Assembly (NCBI GenBank): GCA_003545125.1
Contig: DQCI01000310.1
Location: forward strand, 5,630 to 15,706
Reading direction: 5' to 3'
DNA length: 10,077 nucleotides
Origin: Paracoccaceae bacterium
Lineage (GTDB): Bacteria; Pseudomonadota; Alphaproteobacteria; Rhodobacterales; Rhodobacteraceae
In this document: one piece after another, positions 1 through 6,658 of the stretch
Numbering within the stretch: position 1 is the first letter of the stretch
Layout of the letters: each line of letters starts with the position of its first letter
Translations under genes and position numbers: made by a program
Notes under the pieces: generated by a model
What the model was told of the DNA's origin: nothing
Seen by the model: the letters and a program-made list of their open reading frames with translations, nothing else
Database searches by the model: none

Positions 1-215
1 AGCAGCACCGCGTCCACGCTTTGCGCCTTCTCCATGGTCGCGTCGGCCAGCGGCACGCCGTGCACGTCATAGGCGGATCCGCCGACCAGGTCTTCGCTCA
101 CATCGAATGTGAGGTCTCGTTTCTCGCCGTACCAGTCGATGATCCGGCGCACCTGTGCCATGACTTCCGGGCCGATCCCGTCGCCGGGCAGGATGAGAAT
201 GGAACCAACGCTCAT
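1..215 (-). CDS. leuB: 3-isopropylmalate dehydrogenase, N-terminal part (cut by window edge)
   Basis: The first 71 codons are present and the rest lies beyond base 1. LeuB is the cytoplasmic NAD-dependent enzyme that oxidatively decarboxylates 3-isopropylmalate, the third dedicated step of leucine synthesis. The N-terminus shows the nucleotide-binding signature [10 protein letters not shown] (residues 9-18), followed by a region (VGG, residues 44-46, and HGVPLADAT, 52-60) that matches LeuB rather than isocitrate dehydrogenase. The ATG at 213-215 is supported by a GAGGA Shine-Dalgarno about 6 bases upstream and by the normal distance from start to GDGIGPEV. It lies 59 bases downstream of the lysR stop on the same strand. 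I see no clear promoter or terminator in that gap, so read-through from lysR or a promoter inside lysR is possible. leuC and leuD are more than 4 kb upstream on the same strand. Confidence 0.95.
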   Translation of the reverse strand, partial: MSVGSILILPGDGIGPEVMAQVRRIIDWYGEKRDLTFDVSEDLVGGSAYDVHGVPLADATMEKAQSVDAVL

Positions 216-274
216 GAGATGTCCTCGCCTGTCTCTAATGGTTGGCGTGGGGGTAGCGGCTTGCGCGGGGAGGG

Positions 275-1168
275 TCAAGAAAGCGCCGAGAATGCCGCCA
301 CCAACGCGTCCCAGACCCGGCCGACCCGAGGCACCCGGCGCACCTCCTCATGAGCGGTGAGCCAGACCGGGAGATGGGGGAGCGGCAGGTTCGGCATCAT
401 TCTCTCGACGTCGGGGTCGGGCTCGCCGATGGCCTGCTGCATGATCCCGACGCCGCCGCCGGCCCGCACCAGCTGCCAATAGGCCGCCTGGTCGTCGGTG
501 CGCAGCTTGAAGAAGGCGCGGCTCACTTTCCAACCCGCCTCGGTCATGCCACGGATGATCATCTCGTTGCGGTCGAACCCAACCCAGTCGAGCGCCAGCA
601 AGTCTGCCTCGGTCGTGGGGCGGTCGACCCGCTCAAGGTAGGTTGGGCTGCAATAGAGACCCATTTGCAGGTCTGCGACGTGCCGCGTCACAACGTCGAG
701 TTGGCCGGGGCGATACATTCGTACCGCGATGTCGGCTTCGCGAAACAGGAGGTTCTCCGACGAGTCCGACGCCACGAGGTCGATCTCGATCCCCGGCTCT
801 TCACGTCTGAGCCGGGCCAGCACCTCCGGCAACAGGAAATGCGAAACCACGACCGAGGCGGTGATCCGCACCGGCCCGGACAGCCCTCGGTCTTCGCCCG
901 CCGCGACCAGCGCGAGCCGCCCCGCCGCCTCGCGCATCGCCTGTGCCGGTGCGAGCATCGCTTGCCCGGTTTCGGTGAGCGCGAGACCTTTCGCATGCCG
1001 CTGGAACAGCTCCGTTCCCAACGTGTCTTCGATCTCGCGGACTTTGCGCCCAAGGGTCGGCTGGCTGAGGCCGAGCGCGCGCCCGGCGGCCGAGAGCGAC
1101 CCGGTTTCGGCGACGGCAAGAAAGCTCTGCACAAGCGACCAATCCAGGTCTGGAAGATGGCTATCCAT
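275..1168 (-). CDS. LysR-type transcriptional regulator
   Basis: A 297-residue protein of normal length for a LysR-type regulator. An N-terminal winged helix-turn-helix spans about residues 9-66, with the typical pattern [20 protein letters not shown], then [14 protein letters not shown] and the wing [15 protein letters not shown]. The rest (about 95-297) is the periplasmic-binding-protein-like effector domain, including [19 protein letters not shown] near residue 100. The ligand cannot be read from the sequence. The ATG at 1166-1168 places the helix-turn-helix at the usual distance from the start. It is divergent from the oxidoreductase gene, with 87 bases between the start codons. This is the classic arrangement in which a LysR protein controls its neighbour and itself, so the oxidoreductase is the most likely target. 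A role in leucine genes is possible from position only and is not supported by any residue. Confidence 0.93.
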   Translation of the reverse strand: MDSHLPDLDWSLVQSFLAVAETGSLSAAGRALGLSQPTLGRKVREIEDTLGTELFQRHAKGLALTETGQAMLAPAQAMREAAGRLALVAAGEDRGLSGPVRITASVVVSHFLLPEVLARLRREEPGIEIDLVASDSSENLLFREADIAVRMYRPGQLDVVTRHVADLQMGLYCSPTYLERVDRPTTEADLLALDWVGFDRNEMIIRGMTEAGWKVSRAFFKLRTDDQAAYWQLVRAGGGVGIMQQAIGEPDPDVERMMPNLPLPHLPVWLTAHEEVRRVPRVGRVWDALVAAFSALS

Positions 1169-1255
1169 AAAAATGTGAATAGCATACCCCCAAACTATCG
1201 CAATTCATGTTTGCATATGAATGGCTATCTTTACCTCAGAAGAAGGAGCCACCTC
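1169..1255. promoter_or_regulatory. Divergent promoter/operator region of the lysR-oxidoreductase pair
   Basis: This AT-rich 87-base spacer separates two divergent start codons. It contains a perfect inverted repeat, ATTCAT (1203-1208), 8-base spacer, ATGAAT (1217-1222), a plausible LysR-type operator with dyad symmetry. The nonamer ATGGCTATC occurs directly repeated, at 1157-1165 (inside the first codons of lysR) and at 1221-1229 beside the dyad. A good Shine-Dalgarno for the rightward gene, AAGGAG (1243-1248), lies 7 bases before its ATG. I could not assign confident -35/-10 boxes. Confidence 0.5.
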
Positions 1256-2137
1256 ATGACCCAGACTGTCCTCATCCTCGGAGCGTCCGGCCGCTTCGGC
1301 CGCCATGCCGCCGAAGCCTTCGCCCAATCCGGTTGGCAGGTCCGCCGGTTCGACCGCGCCCACGACGATCTCGAAACCGCCATTGCGGGTGTCGATGTTG
1401 TCGTCTCGGCCTGGAACCCACCCGGGTACCATCTCTGGGCCGAAGACCTGCTTGCGCAACACACGGCCGTTGCCAAGGCCGCTGCTCGCGAAGGCGCCAC
1501 CGTGATCTTGCCCGGAAACGTCTACGTCTATGGCCCGGATGCGCCGAGCCCGTGGCGCGCCGACACGCCGCACATGGCGACCAATCCGCTTGGCCTGTTC
1601 CGAAAGCGCGTCGAAGCGGCCTATCGGGACAACGGCGCCACGACCATTGTCCTGCGCTGCGGCGACTTCATCGACACACAAAAGACCGGCAACTGGTTCG
1701 AAACCTATATCTCGCCCGGTGTGCCGAAGGGGTTCATCCGGTATCCGGGCGATCCGGACGCGCCGCATGCCTGGGCCTTCCTGCCCGATGCCGCCCGCGC
1801 CGCGGTGGCGCTGGCCGAGATCAGGGGGACCCTCACGGGTTTCAACGACGTGCCGTTCCAAGGCTACACGCTTTCCGGTCGGGACCTGGCCCGGGCGATT
1901 ACCCGGGTCACGGGCCGCGAGATCGGCGTGAAACCCTTGCACTGGGGAATGATGCGGCTTGTGAAGCCCTTCATGCCGATGCTCGCCGGGGTGTTCGAGA
2001 TGCGGTATCTGTGGTCGCTGCCCCAGCGGCTCGACGGCGTCCGGCTGGCTGGACTAGCGCCCGACTTCGTACCGACGCCCGTGGAAGAGGCCTTGCGACA
2101 GTCTCTAACCCACCAGCAACAGACGAAGGCGGCCTAG
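1256..2137 (+). CDS. NAD(P)-binding Rossmann-fold oxidoreductase, extended/atypical SDR (epimerase/NmrA-like)
   Basis: A 293-residue cytoplasmic protein. The N-terminus carries the dinucleotide-binding motif GASGRFG (G9, G12, G15) after a hydrophobic beta strand, as in extended and atypical short-chain dehydrogenases. NVYVYGP (88-94) is the strand that ends in VYG in NAD-dependent epimerases. The catalytic YxxxK is not seen: NPLGLFRK (110-117) aligns with the usual NPYGxSK, with Leu112 in place of Tyr. The substrate is unknown. The start at 1256 is set by AAGGAG 7 bases upstream and by the position of the Rossmann motif. The frame stays open far upstream to 350, but that part is antisense to lysR and not real. 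It is divergent from the LysR gene, its probable regulator. The stop overlaps the stop of the convergent EEP gene by 4 bases (CTAG, 2134-2137), leaving no space for a terminator. Confidence 0.87.
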   Translation: MTQTVLILGASGRFGRHAAEAFAQSGWQVRRFDRAHDDLETAIAGVDVVVSAWNPPGYHLWAEDLLAQHTAVAKAAAREGATVILPGNVYVYGPDAPSPWRADTPHMATNPLGLFRKRVEAAYRDNGATTIVLRCGDFIDTQKTGNWFETYISPGVPKGFIRYPGDPDAPHAWAFLPDAARAAVALAEIRGTLTGFNDVPFQGYTLSGRDLARAITRVTGREIGVKPLHWGMMRLVKPFMPMLAGVFEMRYLWSLPQRLDGVRLAGLAPDFVPTPVEEALRQSLTHQQQTKAA

Positions 2138-3219
2138 TCCATCTCCACGTCGACCCAGACGAGACGATGGCGGCTCGCCGTTTCCACCGTCTCGGCGAAG
2201 GGATCTTCCGGTGCGGGCCAGACGACACCCGCGCCGGTCACCTCCAGCGTGGAACCGGGCAACACGTAGTCGACCCTGAGGTTGCCTGGCACCGGGTCGC
2301 TGAAGTCGGCGGTGTCGAGGCTCGGGTCGCCCCGCTGCCCCGGCGTCGCCGCCGCGCGCCCGCCGGGGCTGGCAGGCGCCGGGTCTACGAACCGCGGATC
2401 CTCGAGCAGCCCCCGGATCGCCGCATGCCTTCCGTCACTGTCAAACGGATCGAGGTTGGTGCCGCCGATGATAGCCACAGGACCGGCCGGCGGCTCGAAC
2501 GGCAGATCGCCGTCGAGGAGACGCTGCCAGAAGGCAATCTCGTCATGGTTTCGCCGCCCGTTCAGATCTTCCGGGCCGTCGAACACCGGCGTGGTCGCGT
2601 AGAACGCCAGCAGATGAAGGGGACCCTGCACCGTCTCCACAGGGATGTCCCAATGCGCGACGGAGGACAGGCGCCGGGTGGTCGCGGCCTCGGCCGACGG
2701 GAAGGGCCGACCATCGATCTCCGGCGGGATCGCACCCGGAAGATCCGCCCAGAGGAAGGTGGAGAAATCGCGGACCTCTGCCAGCGGCAGGCGCGACAGC
2801 ACCGCCATGCCGCCCGCGCCGGTAAAGGCCCCATAGCCATGCGAATCGCGCGCTTCACCCAGCCGGTCGTTGCCGTCGAGGTCGAGCCCGCTTTCGAGCC
2901 CGGCGTTGGGCAGGGCGGCAAAACGGTGCGGGTAGTCGGCCCCGGCCTCGGAAAGCCGCTCAGCCAGGGCATCGAGCGCATGCCCGCCCATGTCCCAGTC
3001 GACCCCGTTCAGCACCAGCACGTCCGGTGCGACCGAGGCGATGACCTCGACGACGGCCATGACCTTCTCGTCGCGTTTCAGGATTTTCGCGATCAGCACG
3101 CCCGGCCCCTTCTGGCCAAGCTCGGCATGGTAGGTGGCGAGCCGCAGCGGCTCGGCCTGCAGGGCGCCCGCCCCGAAAAAGGCGAGCGCCGCAACCAGAA
3201 CCGGAAGGGGACGTGGCAT
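2134..3219 (-). CDS. Secreted endonuclease/exonuclease/phosphatase (EEP)-fold protein with altered active site
   Basis: A 361-residue protein with a likely signal peptide: basic start, hydrophobic 6-19, and LQA (20-22) as a cleavage site. The mature protein should be periplasmic or exported. EEP-fold signs in order are the opening strand LRLATYHAEL (25-34), APDVLVLNGVDWD (64-76), GMAVLSRLPL (137-146), AIIGGTNLDP (249-258), LRVDYVLPG (314-322) and SRHRLVWVD (349-357). Several canonical residues are changed. The metal-binding Glu of LQE is replaced (LNG, 70-72), the Asp of GDxN is Gly253, and SDH reads SRH although His351 remains. The substrate is unknown; EEP relatives act on nucleic acids, phosphoesters or lipids. 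Its ATG overlaps the TGA of the upstream membrane-protein gene by one base (TGATG), so the two are probably translationally coupled. Fold assignment is good; catalytic competence is doubtful. Confidence 0.85.
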   Translation of the reverse strand: MPRPLPVLVAALAFFGAGALQAEPLRLATYHAELGQKGPGVLIAKILKRDEKVMAVVEVIASVAPDVLVLNGVDWDMGGHALDALAERLSEAGADYPHRFAALPNAGLESGLDLDGNDRLGEARDSHGYGAFTGAGGMAVLSRLPLAEVRDFSTFLWADLPGAIPPEIDGRPFPSAEAATTRRLSSVAHWDIPVETVQGPLHLLAFYATTPVFDGPEDLNGRRNHDEIAFWQRLLDGDLPFEPPAGPVAIIGGTNLDPFDSDGRHAAIRGLLEDPRFVDPAPASPGGRAAATPGQRGDPSLDTADFSDPVPGNLRVDYVLPGSTLEVTGAGVVWPAPEDPFAETVETASRHRLVWVDVEMD

Positions 3220-4058
3220 CAGGCGGGCTGCAACCCGTCCTCGCCGTGCAACGCGACGTGGCGCGCGCGCTGTTCCTTGATCATGTCGGCCAGCCGCTGC
3301 ATGGCGATGCCACGCATGAACAAGCTGGCCGGCAGGAAGGCCCAGGCGGTGATCGTCCAGATCATCGTCATGTCGTTGATGACCGAGACCGAGCCGAAGA
3401 AACCGGAGGCCGCCTTGACGATGGCGGGTGTCAGGAATGGCAGCATGAAGCCAATCGCCACGTTGAACCGCGAGTCGCGCTCAAGGCGATCGACCACGTC
3501 GCCACCGGTGGTCGGGTCGAACATCGGCAGGTTGACCCAGAAGTTGAACTTCCTGCCGTTATGCGGCCAGTTCGAAACCCTGAGCACGATCATGAAGACG
3601 GCGAGCGAGACCAGCGAGATCAGGTAGGCCATACCGGAAGCGGTACGCAGCGTGTCGATGTCCTGGGCGCTGGCGGTATCTGGCAACATCAGGGTGATGA
3701 GGCGGACCGGTGAGTAGGGAATATCGATCGCCTGGCCGATCAGCGAGCCGACGGCCTCGACGAATTGCGTCGAGGTGCTGTCGATCGTGTGCCCGCGCAC
3801 GAGGATGGACAGCAGGAAAACGGTGAAATAGAGACCCGTAAAGCGGATCCGGTTGAAGGGCGGGGCGTCGCGGAACTCGACCAGCCCCGGGTAGTCGGTG
3901 GCATACTCGAAAAAGGTCAGGGCGGCTGCGAAAAGCGCGATGAGCACCACGATCTGCGTGGTATCGGGACTCACGTGAGGGATCAGGAGCGCCGGCGTCG
4001 ATACCAGCAACACCATGAAAAATGCGCGCGCGATAGCGCCCGGGATGCGATTGACCAC
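3219..4058 (-). CDS. Conserved polytopic inner-membrane protein of unknown function
   Basis: I do not recognise a characterised family. From the GTG start at 4056-4058 the protein has 279 residues with about six hydrophobic segments, at roughly 9-28, 34-52, 72-90, 142-162, 198-218 and 230-250. A polar stretch (163-197) contains NGRKFNFWVNLPMFDP. The C-terminus is charged and probably cytoplasmic. The GTG start is chosen because GAGGTG (4066-4071) sits 7 bases upstream. An in-frame TTG at 4125-4127 would add 23 residues without a comparable ribosome site. The stop overlaps the ATG of the EEP-fold gene by one base, which suggests the two proteins work in the same process at the envelope. The pair follows leuD on the same strand but is set off from it by a hairpin and an AT-rich spacer, so it is probably its own transcription unit. 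Confidence 0.8.
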   Translation of the reverse strand: MVNRIPGAIARAFFMVLLVSTPALLIPHVSPDTTQIVVLIALFAAALTFFEYATDYPGLVEFRDAPPFNRIRFTGLYFTVFLLSILVRGHTIDSTSTQFVEAVGSLIGQAIDIPYSPVRLITLMLPDTASAQDIDTLRTASGMAYLISLVSLAVFMIVLRVSNWPHNGRKFNFWVNLPMFDPTTGGDVVDRLERDSRFNVAIGFMLPFLTPAIVKAASGFFGSVSVINDMTMIWTITAWAFLPASLFMRGIAMQRLADMIKEQRARHVALHGEDGLQPA

Positions 4059-4121
4059 TGCTTTACACCTCAACCTGGTCGGGCGCGATGCGGTGCCGCA
4101 GCCCTTTTCCCAACTTGACCC

Positions 4122-4154
4122 TGCCAAATGTGACAGGATGCCTCATATTTGACA
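4122..4154. promoter_or_regulatory. Imperfect inverted repeat upstream of the membrane-protein/EEP operon
   Basis: TGCCAAATGTGA (4122-4133) and TCATATTTGACA (4143-4154) are inverted copies of each other with 10 of 12 positions matching, separated by 9 bases. The pair is centred about 80 bases upstream of the GTG start, a suitable place for an operator. The regulator is unknown. Because the half-sites are AT-rich, chance cannot be excluded. Confidence 0.35.
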
Positions 4155-4362
4155 TATTCTTGCCCAATTCCAATCCGCACCGCAAGTAACCTGCTCATAG
4201 AGCTCAGGATTCCCGGCGTTTATTTGGAGGAAGTGGTGCTATTTCGCATCAATTTTCGAACCAAAATGCGGCCGCGTCGCCCATAGACACTCATATTGTG
4301 TCGGGCGTGTTCTGGCCTACAAAATATGGGCCTGAACAATGCCGGGTACCCGCCGGCGAACG
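4155..4362. other. AT-rich intergenic spacer between the membrane-protein operon and leuD
   Basis: The gene-free stretch between the membrane-protein start and the leuD stop is 350 bases. Besides the inverted repeat at 4122-4154 and the hairpin at 4363-4393, it holds visibly more A and T than its surroundings and should contain the leftward promoter of the membrane-protein operon. I could not place -35/-10 boxes with confidence. A GGAGG (4226-4230) precedes a 16-residue plus-strand reading frame (GTG 4236 to TAG 4286) for which there is no other support. No tRNA, riboswitch or mobile-element remnant is recognisable. Confidence 0.5.
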
Positions 4363-4393
4363 GTTCCGGGCCGGAAACGGACTGGCCCGGAAC
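4363..4393 (-). terminator. Stem-loop after leuD, probable terminator or 3' end stabiliser
   Basis: GTTCCGGGCC (4363-4372) and GGCCCGGAAC (4384-4393) form a perfect 10-bp stem with an 11-base loop. It starts 15 bases past the leuD stop in the direction of leftward transcription. No U-tract follows directly, so it is not a textbook intrinsic terminator; it may act with Rho or protect the 3' end. A competing smaller dyad, TTCCGG-G-CCGGAA (4364-4376), overlaps the distal arm. Confidence 0.5.
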
Positions 4394-4408
4394 TTGCCGA
4401 GATATGCC

Positions 4409-5014
4409 TCAGACCCAGGGGCGTTCCTGCGCCGCCTTGGTCTCGAACCTGTCGATCGCGTCCTGTTTCTCGAGCGTCAACCCGATGTCGTCGAGGCCGT
4501 TGAGCAGGCAATGCTTGCGGAACGCGTCCACCTCGAACGCGATCTCGCCGCCGTCGGGTCCGGTGATGACCTGGTTTTCGAGGTCGATCGTCACCTGCGC
4601 ATTGGCGCCGCGCTCGGCATCGTCCATCAGCTTGGCGACATCTTCGGGCGGCAACACGATCGGCAGGATGCCGTTCTTGAAGCAGTTGTTGAAGAAAATA
4701 TCGGCGAAGCTGGTCGAGACGACCGCCCGGATGCCGAAATCCTTCAGCGCCCAGGGCGCGTGCTCCCGCGACGAGCCGCAGCCGAAATTGTCGCCCGCAA
4801 CAATGATCTGCGCCCCCCGATAGGGCGGCTTGTTGAGCACGAAATCGGCGATCTCGTTGCCCTCGCGGTCATAGCGCATCTCGTCGAACAGGTTCACCCC
4901 GAGCCCCGAGCGCTTGATCGTCTTCAGGAAGACCTTGGGTATGATCATGTCGGTGTCGATGTTGACGAGCGGCATGGGGGCGGCGACGCCGGTGAATTTG
5001 GTGTACTTTTCCAT
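4409..5014 (-). CDS. leuD: 3-isopropylmalate dehydratase small subunit
   Basis: A 201-residue protein matching the usual LeuD length. With LeuC it forms the cytoplasmic isopropylmalate isomerase, which converts 2-isopropylmalate to 3-isopropylmalate through a dehydrated intermediate. LeuD supplies the swivelling domain that closes over the substrate. The family signatures are clear: [12 protein letters not shown] (16-27) and [17 protein letters not shown] (74-90), the second holding the substrate-binding Ser-Arg loop. The ATG at 5012-5014 has AAGGA (5021-5025) at a 6-base distance. It follows leuC by 90 bases on the same strand, a longer gap than is usual for a coupled subunit pair. That gap is filled by a nested stem-loop structure. 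A hairpin lies just past the stop. No residue abnormalities were noticed. Confidence 0.97.
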   Translation of the reverse strand: MEKYTKFTGVAAPMPLVNIDTDMIIPKVFLKTIKRSGLGVNLFDEMRYDREGNEIADFVLNKPPYRGAQIIVAGDNFGCGSSREHAPWALKDFGIRAVVSTSFADIFFNNCFKNGILPIVLPPEDVAKLMDDAERGANAQVTIDLENQVITGPDGGEIAFEVDAFRKHCLLNGLDDIGLTLEKQDAIDRFETKAAQERPWV

Positions 5015-5031
5015 CTCTTTTCCTTTTCTGC

Positions 5032-5099
5032 CGGCTCATCGGTCCCGCTGGTCCCTCTTCGCCCGATCAGGCGAAGAGCCCCGACGGGGCGATGAGCCG
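5032..5099 (-). other. Nested stem-loop structure in the leuC-leuD intercistronic gap
   Basis: Three perfect inverted repeats are packed into 68 bases. An outer stem pairs CGGCTCATCG (5032-5041) with CGATGAGCCG (5090-5099), 10 bp. Inside it, CTCTTCGCC (5055-5063) pairs with GGCGAAGAG (5070-5078) around a 6-base loop, and GCCCC (5078-5082) can pair with GGGGC (5086-5090) around GAC. The small stem shares its end bases with the other two, so at most 3 bp of it form at the same time as both. The structure starts 5 bases after the leuC stop and ends 6 bases before the leuD Shine-Dalgarno. No U-tract follows. It could set the leuC/leuD expression ratio, protect the leuC 3' end or be a processing site. 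Confidence 0.55.
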
Positions 5100-5104
5100 C
5101 CCTG

Positions 5105-6511
5105 TCAGACCAGTTCGCGAACGTCGGTAAGGTGTCCCGTCACCGCCGCCGCCGCGGCCATACCGGGGCTGACGAGATGGGTGCGGCCCTTGTAGCCCTG
5201 GCGCCCCTCGAAATTGCGGTTCGAAGTCGAGGCGCAGCGCTCCTCGGGCGCGAGTTGGTCGGGGTTCATCGCAAGACACATGGAGCATCCTGCGAGCCGC
5301 CAGTCGGCACCCGCCTTGGTGAAGATTTCGGCCAGGCCCTCGGCTTCCGCTTGCTCGCGCACGAGGCCGGACCCCGGCACGATCATCATCCGCACACCGT
5401 CCGCCACCTTGCGGCCCTTGAGGATCTTGGCGACTTCGCGCAGGTCTTCGATCCGGCCGTTGGTGCAGGAGCCGACGAACACCGTGTCGATCTTGATCTC
5501 GTCAAGCGGTGTGCCAGGGGTGAGCCCCATGTAATCGAGCGACCGTTTCGCGGCCTCGACCTTGCCACCCTTGAAGTCCTCGGGCGACGGCACGACCCCG
5601 GTGATCGGCAGCACGTCTTCCGGGCTGGTGCCCCAGGTGACGACCGGCTCGATCTCTTCGCCCTTGAGCGTCACCACCTTGTCCCACTGCGCGTCGTCGT
5701 CGGACTTCAGCGTCTTCCACCAGGCGAGCGCGGCGTCCCACTGGGCGCCCTTCGGCGCGTGCGGGCGGCCTTTCACGTAGGCAAATGTGGTCTCGTCGGG
5801 GGCGATCAGACCGGCCCGTGCGCCGCCCTCGATCGCCATGTTGCAGACCGTCATACGGCCTTCCATCGACAGATCGCGGATCGCTTCGCCGCAATACTCG
5901 ATCACATAGCCGGTGCCGCCCGCGGTGCCGGTTTCGCCGATCACCGCGAGGGTGATGTCCTTGGCAGTCACGCCGGGACGCAATTTGCCGGTGATTTCCA
6001 CCTTCATGTTCTTCGATTTCTTCTGGATCAGGGTCTGAGTCGCGAGCACATGCTCGACTTCCGAGGTGCCGATCCCATGCGCCAGCGCCCCGAAGGCGCC
6101 ATGCGTCGCAGTGTGGCTGTCGCCGCAGACCACGGTCATGCCGGGCAGGGTCCAGCCCTGTTCCGGCCCGACGATATGCACGATGCCCTGGCGGATGTCG
6201 TTCACCGGGTAATAGTGGATGCCGAAATCCTTGGCGTTCTTGTCGAGCGCGGCCACCTGAATCCGGCTGTCCTCGGTCATCTGGTCGGGGTTTTCCCGGC
6301 CGGCCGTGGTCGGCACGTTGTGGTCGGGCACGGCGATGGTCTTGTCGGGGGCGTGGACCTGGCGGCCCGCCATGCGCAGCCCTTCGAAAGCCTGCGGGCT
6401 GGTCACCTCGTGGACGAGGTGGCGGTCGATGTAGAGCAGCGAGGTGCCGTCCTCGGCCTCATGGGCCAGGTGGGCATCCCAGATCTTGTCGTAAAGCGTC
6501 TTCCCGGACAT
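5105..6511 (-). CDS. leuC: 3-isopropylmalate dehydratase large subunit
   Basis: A 468-residue aconitase-family protein, essentially the length of the E. coli enzyme. It is the catalytic, [4Fe-4S]-binding subunit of isopropylmalate isomerase in leucine synthesis and works with LeuD in the cytoplasm. The three cluster cysteines are visible: Cys349 in VGSCTNGR, and Cys409 and Cys412 in [11 protein letters not shown]. The aconitase signature [22 protein letters not shown] (130-151) and the N-terminal KIWDAH with [18 protein letters not shown] are typical. The ATG at 6509-6511 is chosen because GGGAG lies 7 bases upstream and the protein begins [14 protein letters not shown] as in relatives. The frame stays open a further 33 codons upstream, with no family similarity. 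It is probably transcribed from the region 6512-6700 and co-transcribed with leuD. Confidence 0.97.
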   Translation of the reverse strand: MSGKTLYDKIWDAHLAHEAEDGTSLLYIDRHLVHEVTSPQAFEGLRMAGRQVHAPDKTIAVPDHNVPTTAGRENPDQMTEDSRIQVAALDKNAKDFGIHYYPVNDIRQGIVHIVGPEQGWTLPGMTVVCGDSHTATHGAFGALAHGIGTSEVEHVLATQTLIQKKSKNMKVEITGKLRPGVTAKDITLAVIGETGTAGGTGYVIEYCGEAIRDLSMEGRMTVCNMAIEGGARAGLIAPDETTFAYVKGRPHAPKGAQWDAALAWWKTLKSDDDAQWDKVVTLKGEEIEPVVTWGTSPEDVLPITGVVPSPEDFKGGKVEAAKRSLDYMGLTPGTPLDEIKIDTVFVGSCTNGRIEDLREVAKILKGRKVADGVRMMIVPGSGLVREQAEAEGLAEIFTKAGADWRLAGCSMCLAMNPDQLAPEERCASTSNRNFEGRQGYKGRTHLVSPGMAAAAAVTGHLTDVRELV

Positions 6512-6564
6512 GCGGGGTCTCCCTGTTCGATGGGGTGGAAACGGATAGAGCTGGCGGCGCGACG

Positions 6565-6651
6565 TCAGGTGCGGGCGAGGACCGAGAGGGTCGCGCCGAA
6601 AAACCGCCATGGCAGGCGCGCGCGGTCATCCATGTCGAAGATCCGTTTCAT
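6565..6651 (-). CDS. Possible 28-residue small ORF upstream of leuC
   Basis: An ATG at 6649-6651 opens a 28-codon frame on the leuC strand, ending 53 bases before the leuC start. The peptide is basic and contains [17 protein letters not shown] at its C-terminus. It has no run of leucine codons, so it does not look like a leucine attenuator leader. There is no convincing Shine-Dalgarno. It could be a leader peptide, a small membrane protein or chance. Confidence 0.2.
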   Translation of the reverse strand: MKRIFDMDDRARLPWRFFGATLSVLART

Positions 6652-6658
6652 GTGCGCC

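Noticed and set aside
97..113. Perfect dyad CTCACAT-CGA-ATGTGAG inside leuB
   Set aside because: It lies within conserved LeuB coding sequence. A single 7-bp dyad in a gene is not enough to claim an operator.
350..2137. A single long plus-strand reading frame that fuses the antisense of lysR to the oxidoreductase
   Set aside because: The first 906 bases are antisense to a clear LysR gene and encode an arginine/histidine-rich sequence with no family resemblance. The oxidoreductase has its own Shine-Dalgarno and a Rossmann motif right after the ATG at 1256.
1207..3627. 806-codon open frame on the plus strand
   Set aside because: It overlaps three well-supported genes in a wrong frame. Its composition (Arg, Gly, Pro, Ala rich) is the usual shadow of high-GC coding DNA.
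4125..4127. TTG as the start of the membrane-protein gene
   Set aside because: There is no good Shine-Dalgarno before it, and the extra 23 residues are polar and precede the first membrane helix. The GTG at 4056-4058 has GAGGTG at ideal spacing.
4298..5095. 265-codon plus-strand open frame antisense to leuD
   Set aside because: LeuD on the minus strand is complete with all signatures. The antisense frame has no recognisable domain or convincing ribosome site.
6512..6610. Upstream extension of leuC by 33 codons
   Set aside because: The extension has no resemblance to LeuC N-termini, while the ATG at 6509-6511 has a good ribosome site and begins with the expected sequence.
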